From contig OZ244911.1 of assembly GCA_965221765.1 (NCBI GenBank), positions 124,001-188,000 of the forward strand: a DNA stretch of 64,000 nt. The letters run 5' to 3'. The position numbers were made by a program, and so were the translations under genes. The notes beneath the pieces were generated by a model. That model was not told where the DNA came from. It saw only the letters and a list, made by a program, of their open reading frames with translations, and made no database searches. Positions 35,919 to 46,375 of the stretch are shown in pieces. Origin of the DNA: Bin25 sp965221765. Its GTDB lineage: Bacteria; Bacteroidota; Bacteroidia; Flavobacteriales; Flavobacteriaceae. Numbering within the stretch: the first letter of the stretch is position 1; the number at the start of each line of letters is the position of its first letter.

Positions 35919-35999
35919 AATGAAAATGGTTTGGTGATGACTATTTCATGAACACCTCTTTTTAGCAATTGTTCTTGTATGAGACGACATGTGATTCTG

Positions 36000-36870
36000 T
36001 TGCCATAGTGGGATCAAAATGACTTTTTGTTTTGACTCTACTACGAAAGTTGTGGAAAAGTTTTAAACCACCATTGAAAAACAAGATCGCTGTTTTACAA
36101 TTTTCGAACGTTCGACAGCCGTGAGCAATGGCCTTGCTTTATTGAATTCACCCATTCCATCACTCGGCGTTGGCCTGGGACTGTGGATAATACCGGCATG
36201 ACCAACGCCTTGAATTTGGTTTTGAACTTTCCTGGCTACTTAACCGATTTCTTGGATGCCGGATTGCCTCATGTTTTCCATCCAATGATTGAGATCTGTT
36301 GTAGTTTCCTTCTAGGTGCTCGATTCGAAAAGAGATTGAACATCTGCTTTGAGTTTCCAAATGAGGCAACACTTCTCCACGATTTTCTGGTACTTTTTGA
36401 ATGATTTCTTTTGGCTTTGTGGTTTGTTTATCGTCATGTTTCAAGATAGCCAACCGATCCTTTTTGAGCCCGCGTGTTGTTTTACTTCCTCTGGCTGTAC
36501 TTGATTGATGGCCTTGTTGAGGGAGAGAATCCCATGAAACCGATCATGAATCAAAGGCCTCTCAGCCAGGAGTTCTTGGGCTGAGGAGATAGAGGGCCAC
36601 CACCGATGGATGGTCATGGTTTTGATGTGTGTTCTCTTTTCTTTTGACAATGGACGATGGAGGGAGTTTTGGACAATGGGTGTTGTTTTGTCTTTCCACC
36701 AAATCAAGAACCGTCCCTAGAGGCACATCGCTGAGTATCATGACATTACCACAGGCCTCTTTTTGATGGCTTGTTCATCGTAACAAATGGGCGGTCGTAG
36801 GGCATCAGAATGCAATGCCATCCCACGAACTAAGGTACGTTTTAAGAGGTCATGGATGGTCTCAAAACTG
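36000..36870 (-). pseudogene. ISL3-family transposase relic
   Basis: The minus strand, read in shifting frames, gives ICYDEQAIKK (first catalytic Asp), NVMILSDVPLGTVLDLVE, HIKTMTIHRWWPS, and RPLIHDRFHGILSLNKAINQ. The last contains the second Asp and the DRFHxxxxLNxA motif typical of ISL3 transposases. Further downstream there are weak pieces of the C-terminal domain around 36160-36450. Several frameshifts and stops make it non-functional. Element ends were not found. Confidence 0.65.
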
Positions 36871-37277
36871 CAGTAGCTAGGCTACTTGGGTTTGGTTTCT
36901 CTCGGTCAAGAAGCGAGTGATGGTCCATGTTTCAAATAACAATGTGAACCAATGAGAGCCATTATGCCTTGGAACCTCGATCGTCTCCCCCCAGAAGACT
37001 AGATTCGAGACATCCGACAATGAATCCAACACGCTCTTAGCGAGAATCATCAATAGCAATACCATTGACATGCCAAGAATTACCAATCTTTAAGATTGAT
37101 TTAAAAAATCGCAACAACTTTCTTCATAAAACAATGTGTGAACCAAAAGTAAGACGACCCATAACTTTTGTAGTAGAAGCAATAGAATTAAGGCATTAAG
37201 ACTAGTTCAGTGAATAACAATTACATTTGCGCTTACCGTTAGTATCTATAGCGGTATAATAAAAAACAAAAACTTAG
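36871..37277. other. Unrecognised stretch after the ISL3 relic
   Basis: About 400 bp. A 69-codon minus-strand frame (36877-37086) may belong to the N-terminus of the ISL3 relic, but I could not confirm it. No promoter matching the consensus was seen for the gene starting at 37278. Confidence 0.35.
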
Positions 37278-37706
37278 ATGAAAAAATTACTAGTGATTTC
37301 GTTGTGTGTGTTCTTTACCAACCTTCTATTTAGCCAAAGCGGCTTTAAGGTTAGTAGTGTTGAAAATATTGAAAGTTCATTGAATGATGATATGATTAAT
37401 AACAGATATTCAGCTCAAGGAAATTTTATAGGATATGATACTGTTGAATTCAACTTAAAAGTTGGATATACTAGTGACATGACACAAGAGGAGGCCTTTA
37501 GGTGGATTAACCGATCTTTTGATGATATCGTCAAAGTGATTGATGATTGTGCTATGCATCGTTTAGAAGAATTATCTCTAGATGGGGTCTTTGCTAATCT
37601 TTTGGGAAAGATTCATCGGGTGGCCTTTTATTTCAAGGATGGAATAAGCTACTTTGTTACATACCAAAAAAATAATTTGTACAGAGCAGAAGGGAAGTGT
37701 ATTTAA
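37278..37706 (+). CDS. Secreted protein of unknown function
   Basis: The 142-residue protein has a clean signal peptide (KKLLVISLCVFFTNLLFSQS, cleavage near residue 20). The mature part is mixed alpha/beta with YDTVEFNLKVGYTSDMTQEE, a helix with WINRSFDDIVKVIDDC, and a final beta part FYFKDGISYFVTYQK. It has three cysteines in the mature region or near its end. I recognise no family. It stands alone between the ISL3 relic and the polysaccharide locus. Confidence 0.6.
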   Translation: MKKLLVISLCVFFTNLLFSQSGFKVSSVENIESSLNDDMINNRYSAQGNFIGYDTVEFNLKVGYTSDMTQEEAFRWINRSFDDIVKVIDDCAMHRLEELSLDGVFANLLGKIHRVAFYFKDGISYFVTYQKNNLYRAEGKCI

Positions 37707-37884
37707 AACAATATAAATTTCTTCGCTTAAATCATTTGAAAATGATAATATCAAAAGAACGCTACCAGAAATTGATCAAGTTTAATTTTATTCGTAAATA
37801 AAATGGATAGACTGGGTATTTCGAATAGTTTGGAGAACTAATTATGGCACGTGCCTTATTGTGTTATATAAGCCCATATCTCAT

Positions 37885-39120
37885 ATGATTGCAAGAAATA
37901 TAATTTTTTCGATAATTATATTTTTTTTATTTCATAGGTGTACAAACCAATCGGAAAATCAAAATCATGAAGTTGAAAAAATCACGTTTTGGCATGTTCA
38001 ACAAAAAGGGGCAAATTACTTTAATAAAACACCAACTCGAGAATGGTTTGAATCCGCGGCCAAAGAAAATATCAGACTAGTGCGATTCGCCTATGAAAAA
38101 TGGGAAGGAGAACAAAGAGATTTTTTATTAGGGAGTGCCGATAATTATAGTGGTTTAGTTGAAAAGGATTTTCAAAAATTAAAATATTATCTCGATGTTG
38201 CCAATGAATTAGGTATTAAAGTCGTCATCAGTCCCTTGAGTTTACCAGGAGCTAGGTATGCCCAATCAAATGGCCGTATTCGGGATGGCAGATTATGGAA
38301 AGACCAAAGCTATTTACCTCAAGCCGTAGAGTTTTGGAAAGATTTAGCAAATAGACTCAAAGACCAACCAAACGTGGTGGGTTATAATTTAATCAATGAA
38401 CCCCATCCAGAATGGTTTTATAATAAAAGAACTTTTTGGGATAAAGGATTCCAAAGATGGTATCAAGATAGAATTGGAAAATCTGGAGATTTAAATTTAT
38501 TTAATCAACAATTAATAAAAGCCATTAGAACAATTGATGAAAAAACCCCCATTATAGTCGCATCAGGATTATATGCAACACCATGGGCTTTTGAGTATTT
38601 AAAGCCAATGGATGATCCCAATATTATCTATTCATTTCATATGTATGAACCTTATTCTTTCACAACTAGAAGAATAAATAACGGAAAGTATCAATATCCA
38701 GGTGAAATTCCCATCAGAGAGTTGGATAGTGAAATATTCATAATGAATAAGGAATCGCTACATCAATTTTTGAATCCTGTCAAAGATTGGGTAGAAAAAA
38801 ATAAAATTCCCTCCAATAGAATCTGGGTAGCAGAATTTGGATGTGATAGAATGACCAAAGGAGCCGAAAATTACCTCAGCGATTTAATAGATATCTTTAA
38901 TCAAGAAAATTGGCACTGGTCATTTTACGCATACAGAGAAGATGTTTGGGAATCAATGGATTACGAATTAGGAACGCAAAATGTATATTGGAAGTATTGG
39001 GATTATTCTGATGCGGGAATACTACATAAAAATTACAATGAAATTTACGCTAGAACAAGTAATAATTCGATTTGGTTGCGATTTAAAAATGAATTTTCAA
39101 TACTACCCATAAATGACTAA
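37885..39120 (+). CDS. GH5-family glycoside hydrolase lipoprotein
   Basis: The 411-residue protein starts at ATG 37885; a GTG eight codons earlier would put residues before the signal. The signal peptide ends in FFLFHRC, a lipobox-like cysteine. The TIM barrel has the GH5 marks: RLVRFAYEKW, YNLINEPHPEWF with the acid/base Glu, YSFHMYEPYSF and WVAEFGCDR with the nucleophile Glu. GH5 enzymes cut beta-glucans, mannans and related chains; the subfamily cannot be read by eye. It is the first gene of the polysaccharide locus, 174 bp before susC. Confidence 0.88.
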   Translation: MIARNIIFSIIIFFLFHRCTNQSENQNHEVEKITFWHVQQKGANYFNKTPTREWFESAAKENIRLVRFAYEKWEGEQRDFLLGSADNYSGLVEKDFQKLKYYLDVANELGIKVVISPLSLPGARYAQSNGRIRDGRLWKDQSYLPQAVEFWKDLANRLKDQPNVVGYNLINEPHPEWFYNKRTFWDKGFQRWYQDRIGKSGDLNLFNQQLIKAIRTIDEKTPIIVASGLYATPWAFEYLKPMDDPNIIYSFHMYEPYSFTTRRINNGKYQYPGEIPIRELDSEIFIMNKESLHQFLNPVKDWVEKNKIPSNRIWVAEFGCDRMTKGAENYLSDLIDIFNQENWHWSFYAYREDVWESMDYELGTQNVYWKYWDYSDAGILHKNYNEIYARTSNNSIWLRFKNEFSILPIND

Positions 39121-39294
39121 AATTCTTGCTTGACAGTTACTTTATTGCCCTAAAAAACGCCATTTCAATAAAATAATATCAATATAGTGCTGAAATTAGG
39201 GAATATATCAATTGTAATGAGGAAGATAAAAGCATAAGATTGCACAGCGTCCTATCCTTGATGGGATTGTGTTATAGACTGAACTAAATCTATT

Positions 39295-42200
39295 ATGAAT
39301 AAACTACGACACGGGTTGATATTATTTGTTTTTATTTCGGGACAACTTATTTTGTACTGCCAACAGCAAGATAAAATAACGGTTTCTGGTACTGTAACAT
39401 TTTCAGAAGATGGATTGCCCTTGCCTGGGGTCAATATATTTGAATTAGACGTTAATAATGGGGTTGTTTCAAATTTTGATGGACAGTATCAAATAACTGT
39501 TCCTTCAGATTCGCAACTAGTTATTAGTTATATTGGGTTTGAAACCCAGACAATTGCTGTTAATGGACAAGATACCATCCATGTTGTTCTTGACCAACAG
39601 GTAGGAACTCTTCAAGATGTGGTGGTCGTGGGTTATGGGACCCAAAGAAAAAGTGATGTTACAGGGGCGGTTTCTTCTATTTCATCAGATCAATTATCGG
39701 CAAATCCATTGACTAGTCTTGACCAAGCATTGCAGGGCAAATTATCGGGTATTAATATTATCAATGACAGTGGTGATCCAGGAGGCGGCGTAAGCGTTAG
39801 AATTAGGGGACAAGGAACCATTGGAAATTCAGAACCCTTGTATGTGATTGATGGCGTGCCAGTGGTCAATAATGTTGATTCGGAAATTCCTTTGACTGGG
39901 GGTAATGGCAAATTATCCAATCCATTGGCTAATCTTAACCCCAATGAAATTGAGACTATTGATATTTTAAAAGATGCTTCAGCATCAGCAATATATGGTG
40001 TAAGAGGGGCCAATGGAGTGATTATTATAACCACAAAGAGAGGTTCAAAAGGCGCTCCAGTATTTTCCTTTGATGCATACACCTCATTTCAAAGTGTGAA
40101 TACGTTAGACCTACTCAAAGCACGAGATTATGCTGATTTAATCCTTGAAATGTTTGATAATGCAGGAGAAGAAGTAGATAACAATAACGAACCAACCAAT
40201 TTACTAGATTCAAGTTATGTTGTGGATCGGGCCGATTGGCAGGAGGCATTCTTTAAAACGGGGTTGGTTCAGAACTATAATTGGGGAGTATCCGGTGGGA
40301 GTGAAGATATCGATTATTATGTTTCAGGAGGATATCATAAAAATGATGCTACGACCATTGGATCCGGTTTTGAACGCTATACTTTGCGTGTTAATTCAAA
40401 TTATAATTTAGGAAAGTTTCAATTTGGGGAATCATTATCCCTCAGCAGGTCGATTAATCGAAGAGCCCCTTTTTTAGCGGCTCGGTCTCAAATTAGAACC
40501 ATTATTAAGCACGCACCGACTATTGATATTTATAATGATGAAAATGAAGGCGGATTCAATGGTCCGAGTCCAGGAGATGGCTATGACCGATGGAATACTA
40601 TTGGACTTGCTGAATTGACCCAACACAATGTAAAACGCAATCGCATCATCGGAAATGTGTATGGAGAATTCGAATTCTTTGATGGATTTTCCTATCGACT
40701 AAACCTTGGTCTTGATGCTGTATTTACCAATGGCTCAATCTATCGACCACGCTATTATTTTTCTGAAGGGTTTGAAGAACCAAGTCCAACCTTGCGGGAT
40801 TATAATACCGAAGAATTAAGTTCTTTAATAGAAAACACCCTTACCTTTAGCAAAAACTTTGGAAATCATAATTTAACGTTTTTGGCTGGATTTACCCAAC
40901 AAGAATATATCTTTTCGAGATTTTCTGGATTTTCAAGTGCACTATTAGGTAAGGATCTCAGAACCTTTAATACCTCTAGTCGAGATGCTCAAATCGTATT
41001 ATCAGGATTTGATGATCAATGGGCCATCAGATCCCTTTTAGGCCGGATAAACTATAGTTATAAGGATAAATATTTGTTTACGGGCAATATCAGAAGAGAC
41101 AGTTCGTCAAGGTTTTCTGAAGACAATAGGCATGGGGTATTTCCCTCTTTTTCTCTAGGATGGGTGTTGAGTGAAGAAAAGTTTTTGAAGGACAGTAAGC
41201 TGGTTAATAACCTAAAATTAAGAATAGGATATGGTGAGTTAGGAAACCAAGAAATACCACCTTATGGATTTCAATCCACCTTGATTACGTACGCAAACTA
41301 TGTGTTTGGGAATAGTGTAACTATAGGAGTCACCCCAATAACTTTAGCGAATGAAGACTTGAAATGGGAAACCTCTACTCAAACCAATATTGGTTTGGAT
41401 TTGGCGATGTATCAAAATAAATTACAGCTGAGTTTTGAATACTTTATCAAGGAAACAAAAGATATTATTCTGCGAGCTCCGCTTCCGGGATCATTGGGAA
41501 TTACGGAATTACCGCTAGTTAATGCAGGAAATATTGAAAATAAAGGGTTAGAATTCGCTGCGAATTACAGAACTAGTATCGGTGATCTCAGTCTAGAACT
41601 GAGTGCCAATGCTACCTTTTTAGAAAATACGGTAAAGTCTCTTGGAATTGGGCTTCCAGTTGAGGGCCGATTCCCTGATGCAGATGGCTCTGTACTACAA
41701 GTAATCCGAGAAGGAGAGCCCATCAATAGTTTTATTGGGCATGTGACTGATGGGATTTTTCAAAACCAAGCAGAAGTTGATGCTCATGCAACCCAATCCA
41801 ATGCAGCCCCTGGGGACATCCGATTTAAAGATTTAGATAATAATGGGGTGATTAATGATGATGATCGAAAAATACTAGGGAAACCAGTCCCTGATATTTC
41901 CTATGGTTTTTCGGTTTCACTCAATTATAAAAACTTTGATGTTTCTTTATTTTTTCAAGGTTTGGAAGGCATCGAGATCTATAATGGCTTAAGATATTGG
42001 AGCGAGGGTCTTGCTGAAATTACCAATCATACAACCGCGGTGATAGACCGATGGACAGGACCTGGAACGTCTACTACAATTCCACGTGCTGTACTAGGAG
42101 ATCCAAACTTTAATCGTCGAGCATCTGATCGGTTTCTAGAAGATGGGTCTTTTCTGAGATTAAAAAATATTGCTATTGGATATTCAATACCCCAAGATGC

Positions 42201-42408
42201 CTTAAATCTCTTTGGAAATGGATTCATATCAAGTTTAAGAATTTATTTTTCCGGACAAAATTTATTGACCTTAACCGACTATTCTGGATATGACCCAGAA
42301 ATTGGTATTGGATTTAATCAAGGAGTAGAAGTGGCCAATCAAGGGGTAGACTATGGAATTATTCCACAACCAAAAACGGCATTGGTGGGTTTGCAATTAA
42401 AATTTTAA
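39295..42408 (+). CDS. SusC/RagA-family TonB-linked outer-membrane protein
   Basis: This is the outer-membrane channel for glycan import. The 1037-residue protein has a signal peptide (residues 1-22), a carboxypeptidase-regulatory-like domain (about 28-105), the SusC-type TonB-box/plug start VVVGYGTQRKSDVTGAV, YVIDGVPV and ETIDILKDASASAIYGVRGA, and then the long barrel. There is no N-terminal secretin/STN domain, so control by a FecI/FecR pair is unlikely. The susD-type gene follows after 10 bp. Together they form the import complex of the locus. Confidence 0.96.
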   Translation: MNKLRHGLILFVFISGQLILYCQQQDKITVSGTVTFSEDGLPLPGVNIFELDVNNGVVSNFDGQYQITVPSDSQLVISYIGFETQTIAVNGQDTIHVVLDQQVGTLQDVVVVGYGTQRKSDVTGAVSSISSDQLSANPLTSLDQALQGKLSGINIINDSGDPGGGVSVRIRGQGTIGNSEPLYVIDGVPVVNNVDSEIPLTGGNGKLSNPLANLNPNEIETIDILKDASASAIYGVRGANGVIIITTKRGSKGAPVFSFDAYTSFQSVNTLDLLKARDYADLILEMFDNAGEEVDNNNEPTNLLDSSYVVDRADWQEAFFKTGLVQNYNWGVSGGSEDIDYYVSGGYHKNDATTIGSGFERYTLRVNSNYNLGKFQFGESLSLSRSINRRAPFLAARSQIRTIIKHAPTIDIYNDENEGGFNGPSPGDGYDRWNTIGLAELTQHNVKRNRIIGNVYGEFEFFDGFSYRLNLGLDAVFTNGSIYRPRYYFSEGFEEPSPTLRDYNTEELSSLIENTLTFSKNFGNHNLTFLAGFTQQEYIFSRFSGFSSALLGKDLRTFNTSSRDAQIVLSGFDDQWAIRSLLGRINYSYKDKYLFTGNIRRDSSSRFSEDNRHGVFPSFSLGWVLSEEKFLKDSKLVNNLKLRIGYGELGNQEIPPYGFQSTLITYANYVFGNSVTIGVTPITLANEDLKWETSTQTNIGLDLAMYQNKLQLSFEYFIKETKDIILRAPLPGSLGITELPLVNAGNIENKGLEFAANYRTSIGDLSLELSANATFLENTVKSLGIGLPVEGRFPDADGSVLQVIREGEPINSFIGHVTDGIFQNQAEVDAHATQSNAAPGDIRFKDLDNNGVINDDDRKILGKPVPDISYGFSVSLNYKNFDVSLFFQGLEGIEIYNGLRYWSEGLAEITNHTTAVIDRWTGPGTSTTIPRAVLGDPNFNRRASDRFLEDGSFLRLKNIAIGYSIPQDALNLFGNGFISSLRIYFSGQNLLTLTDYSGYDPEIGIGFNQGVEVANQGVDYGIIPQPKTALVGLQLKF

Positions 42409-42418
42409 ATTAAATATC

Positions 42419-43957
42419 ATGAATAATAAAAGGTATAAATACATTATTGGTCTTTCTCTCATCTGTTTAGCCGTATCATCTTGTGAAAAAGACTTTTTGA
42501 ATCGTGATAATCCGAATGAAATCATCATCAGTGAATTTTATAAAAGTGAGCAAGATGCCTTGCAGGCTTTAAACTCTGTCTATGCAGTATTACAACATCA
42601 AGATCTTTTTAAAGAAGCTTATTGGTTTATTTTGGACGGCATGGACGATCATCGCGGATGGATTTCTTTAGAAGATGCCGTCAATGATGTCATGTATCTT
42701 TTCAATTTTACACCTCAATTAGCTAGGTCCAATAGTATGTGGAATGCATTGTATCGAGGTATATTTCGGGCTAATTTGGTCATAAATAATGTGGGAGCAA
42801 TGGAAGATTTTAACTTTAAAAATCGGATTATTGCTGAAGCTCGATTTTTAAGAGGATGGTATTATAATGAATTGGCGACAATGTGGGGAGGGGTTCCAAT
42901 TGTTTTGGATGAAATTACGGTAGATACCCAATACAATTATCCAAAATCATCTCGACAACAAGTTTATGATCAAGTCGAAGCTGATTTTAAATTTGCAGAA
43001 AATAACCTACCAAAAAAATCAGAATACGATTTTTCCGATGCCGGAAGAGCTACTTCGGGGGCAGCAAGTGCCTATTTGGGTAAATCGTATTTATTTCAAA
43101 AAAAATGGACTTTGGCAACGCAGCAATTCAAAAAGGTAATTGATTCTGGTGAATATAAACTAATGGAAAAGTATGCTGATAATTTTTCAGCCGGAACAGA
43201 AAACAATGAGGAATCGGTATTTGAAATTCAATTTTCTGGAGATGGCACAGCCCTATGGAGTGATGATCAGCCTGACAGTGCAGAACATAATTTTTTGGCC
43301 GTTCGATACTTTCGATGGTGGCAGACGGGGGGCATGTTAAACTTTAGAAGAAACCAATACTTTGGTCCTCAGTGGGAAGGGATTGGGCCTCGACGAAAAG
43401 CAACTTTTGATGGGGATGGAGTCGCCCCAAGAATAACAAAACATGTTGAATTCAATACCAATATAGCTCAAAAATCCGATGTCAATCTCCGAGACATGAG
43501 ATATTCTGATGTCTTGTTAATGTATGCTGAAGCATTGAATGAAAATGGACAAACTCAAGAGGCCATAATCCAAATTGACCTCGTGATTGAAAGAGTTCGA
43601 AAAGAAGTTGGATTAACTGATGCCTCTGAATCTACTAGTATCACAGAGTTAAAAACAGTGGCGCAATTAACAAGTGGAGATCATAGTGGATGGCCTTTGT
43701 TTTTGACTGGCACGGATCAAGATGGCATCAGAAATGTCATCAAGCATCAACGATCTATCGAATTTATGCATGAATGGAAGCGGTATAAAGATTTAGTTCG
43801 TTGGGGTGATGCCGCCGATGCGATTATTATTGAAGATGAGAATGGTAATGAAGTTTCTCCATTTGTTGTCGGTAAACATGAATTATTTCCTATTCCACAG
43901 GCTGAAATTGACGGAAATGCAGGCTTGACGGCTACCGATCAAAACCCAGGATATTGA
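42419..43957 (+). CDS. SusD/RagB-family glycan-binding lipoprotein
   Basis: The 512-residue lipoprotein (lipobox AVSSCEKDFL, Cys about 22) is the surface lid of the SusC channel and binds the glycan. Typical SusD parts are ARFLRGWYYNELATMWGGVP, TPR-like helices around 200-240, DMRYSDVLLMYAEALNENGQ, and the late IRNVIKHQRSIEFMHEWKRY with LVRWGD. PIPQAEIDGNAGLTATDQNPGY is the expected C-terminus. It is co-transcribed with the susC-type gene. Confidence 0.96.
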   Translation: MNNKRYKYIIGLSLICLAVSSCEKDFLNRDNPNEIIISEFYKSEQDALQALNSVYAVLQHQDLFKEAYWFILDGMDDHRGWISLEDAVNDVMYLFNFTPQLARSNSMWNALYRGIFRANLVINNVGAMEDFNFKNRIIAEARFLRGWYYNELATMWGGVPIVLDEITVDTQYNYPKSSRQQVYDQVEADFKFAENNLPKKSEYDFSDAGRATSGAASAYLGKSYLFQKKWTLATQQFKKVIDSGEYKLMEKYADNFSAGTENNEESVFEIQFSGDGTALWSDDQPDSAEHNFLAVRYFRWWQTGGMLNFRRNQYFGPQWEGIGPRRKATFDGDGVAPRITKHVEFNTNIAQKSDVNLRDMRYSDVLLMYAEALNENGQTQEAIIQIDLVIERVRKEVGLTDASESTSITELKTVAQLTSGDHSGWPLFLTGTDQDGIRNVIKHQRSIEFMHEWKRYKDLVRWGDAADAIIIEDENGNEVSPFVVGKHELFPIPQAEIDGNAGLTATDQNPGY

Positions 43958-43989
43958 ATCTTTGAGTATATAACACACCATCGGCATTC

Positions 43990-44014
43990 AATAACTTCAC
44001 GGCTAGGAGTTATT
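43990..44014 (+). other. Small inverted repeat after susD
   Basis: AATAACT (43990-43996) and AGTTATT (44008-44014) can form a 7-bp hairpin in the 80-bp gap between susD and the GH42 gene. There is no T-run. Such hairpins can stabilise upstream mRNA in glycan loci; here this is only a possibility. Confidence 0.3.
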
Positions 44015-44037
44015 AAGGAGTTCTAAAATACAAGTTT

Positions 44038-46362
44038 ATGTTGCATTCAAAACGAGTTGTATTATCACTGTTTATTTTGTTATGGACCGTGTTTTATTTT
44101 TCTTGTTCGTTAGATGAAGAAAAAGAATCTGAATCTGATCAAAATGAGTTGCAAAAATCTGATCTTGATCAACTCAATAAACAGTTTTATTTAGGTTCTC
44201 ATTTAGCACGGGAACCAATGCCGCCGATGGCTGAGATGAAAAGCGATATGGAAATTTTAAAATCCAAGGGATTCAATCTCATCAAACTTCAGCAATCATG
44301 GGCTGCTGATGAGCAAATTGAAGGTCAATATGATTTCAGCAAATATGAAGAATTGATTGGCCATGCAAAAGAGTTGGATATGTATGTTTATTTCGGACTG
44401 ACCATGGAACAAGCTCCAGCATGGTTGTATGAAAAGTATCCGGATGCAAGAATGGTTTCTAGAAGTGGATTAACCATCATGCATGAAGCCCAAGCCCCCG
44501 TCCCCGCTGATGGCAAACCAGGTCCAAACTTTGATCATCCTGGGGTCCAATCAGCTCAAAAGAAATTCATTAAAGCTCTGATGGAAACCTTGGGCAAGTA
44601 TGATAATATTTTGGTATGGAATACATGGCAAGAAGTTGGCTATTGGTCCGAACAGATTGTTGGGGAGCCTATTGACTATAGTGATTACACCCTTTCGGCT
44701 TATAGAGATTGGCTCAAAGAAACCTATCGATCATTGGATTCACTAAACGGACAGTGGAATACTCGATACAAAAAATGGGAGCATATCAAACCTAATCGAG
44801 GGTATAAGAGACGATTTACGATGCCTCAAGAAGTGAGCTTTAGTTATTTCATGGACAATATTAAAATCACTCGTACCCTTGAAGAAAGAATGAACATCAT
44901 CAAGCAATACGATCCTTTAAATCGTCCAGTGTTTACGCATTTAGGAAGTTGGAATTATGGGTCAGGCAAAGATTGGCGCTGGGCTCGAGCCAATGATTTT
45001 TTAGGATCTTCTTCATATCCAGCATCTAATTGGGGTGAATTTGATGCGTGGGATGATGGTATTGGAAGCCCCCCCATCAAACACATCGCTTTAAAGCATG
45101 AAATATGGCGCATGTTGGCTTTACGATTGGATTTTTTACGATCGAGCAATCCGGAGGGAAATCCTGTATGGAGTGCTGAGTTTCAAGGGGGCCCTGTTTC
45201 AACAGGTTTTCATAAGGGGAGGGTTCCTTCTAAAGAGGACATGAGACGTTGGTTGTATACTTCGATTGGTGCAGGAGTGAACACGATTTCGTTTTGGGTG
45301 GCTAGGGCTGAAATAATGATTCATGAAACCAATGGATTTAGTTTATTGGATAGCGATGGTCAAACCACAGACAGATTAGATGAGGTAGCTCGAATTGGAA
45401 AAGCCTTGATTAAACATCAAGATATTTTTTCTCAGCCTTCCTATGCGGGCGGAAGGGTGGCTATTTTTATTAATGAAGATAATCACCAAATATGCAAGAA
45501 TATGCTAAATGGGGGTCAAAACCTTGAGTATTCTACCAGAGGATGGCATCGTTTATTATGGGAACAAAATATCCCGGTAGATTTTATTGAATCTTCTTAT
45601 TTAGATGAAATCGATTTGGGTCGATACCATGTGATTATCATGCCTTTTCCATTATCAATTAGCAATCGGGTATTAGAAAAATTGGGCCACTATGTCCAAG
45701 AAGGGGGGAATTTAATCAGTGAAGCAGGAATTGCTCGATATTCAAAAAACTCCTATAGCATCCGTGGAGAAATGTCTCAAGCGGCTCAAGAATTATTTGG
45801 GGTTAGACAAGTCAGTTTCACCATGGTTCGTGAACCCAATAATGAAAAGAGATGGTCCCCGTGGGATCGGACTTGGGGTGAATTTCTTGAATCAACATTT
45901 TTGCAAGGAACCGAGTTATTGGAAGGAGAGCAAACCTTGGCAAATGTCTATATACAGACGTATGATCCAGTCAATAGTACCCCAATCTTTAAATATAACG
46001 ATCAAGTGGCGGGTACGGTTCGAAATCATGGCAAAGGGAAAGCATGGCTATTGGGAACTTATGTTGGACATAATGGTAATGCCTATAAAAACGAGTCAAC
46101 CAATCAATTTGTCAAAACACTCTTGGGCCTATGCGATGTTCACCCGGAACACCATGGTGAATTTTTTATCAGAAAAAGAAAAATTGAAGGCAAAGAGGCG
46201 ATTATAATCACGAACCCAACAGCACATCGACTCACTGAAAATATTTCAGTGGGAACATGGACCAAAGCAACCAACCTCTTTGACCAACCCCTTGAGGTCA
46301 TTGATAAAACAGTGAAAATTTCACTTGAAAGTTTAGATGTTGAAATTATATTGCTACAATAA
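44038..46362 (+). CDS. GH42 beta-galactosidase lipoprotein
   Basis: The 774-residue protein has a signal peptide and lipobox (LWTVFYFSCS, Cys about 23). The catalytic barrel starts MKSDMEILKSKGFNLIKLQQ and has YFGLTMEQAPAWLYEKYPD, NTWQEVGYWS with the acid/base Glu, and VWSAEFQGGPVSTG with the nucleophile Glu. The trimerisation-type Rossmann domain (residues about 480-640) and a small C-terminal beta domain follow. GH42 enzymes release beta-linked galactose, and some act on arabinosides. Placed between susD and GH27, it should act in the periplasm or at the outer membrane. Confidence 0.88.
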   Translation: MLHSKRVVLSLFILLWTVFYFSCSLDEEKESESDQNELQKSDLDQLNKQFYLGSHLAREPMPPMAEMKSDMEILKSKGFNLIKLQQSWAADEQIEGQYDFSKYEELIGHAKELDMYVYFGLTMEQAPAWLYEKYPDARMVSRSGLTIMHEAQAPVPADGKPGPNFDHPGVQSAQKKFIKALMETLGKYDNILVWNTWQEVGYWSEQIVGEPIDYSDYTLSAYRDWLKETYRSLDSLNGQWNTRYKKWEHIKPNRGYKRRFTMPQEVSFSYFMDNIKITRTLEERMNIIKQYDPLNRPVFTHLGSWNYGSGKDWRWARANDFLGSSSYPASNWGEFDAWDDGIGSPPIKHIALKHEIWRMLALRLDFLRSSNPEGNPVWSAEFQGGPVSTGFHKGRVPSKEDMRRWLYTSIGAGVNTISFWVARAEIMIHETNGFSLLDSDGQTTDRLDEVARIGKALIKHQDIFSQPSYAGGRVAIFINEDNHQICKNMLNGGQNLEYSTRGWHRLLWEQNIPVDFIESSYLDEIDLGRYHVIIMPFPLSISNRVLEKLGHYVQEGGNLISEAGIARYSKNSYSIRGEMSQAAQELFGVRQVSFTMVREPNNEKRWSPWDRTWGEFLESTFLQGTELLEGEQTLANVYIQTYDPVNSTPIFKYNDQVAGTVRNHGKGKAWLLGTYVGHNGNAYKNESTNQFVKTLLGLCDVHPEHHGEFFIRKRKIEGKEAIIITNPTAHRLTENISVGTWTKATNLFDQPLEVIDKTVKISLESLDVEIILLQ

Positions 46363-46375
46363 GAAGAATCTGAAG

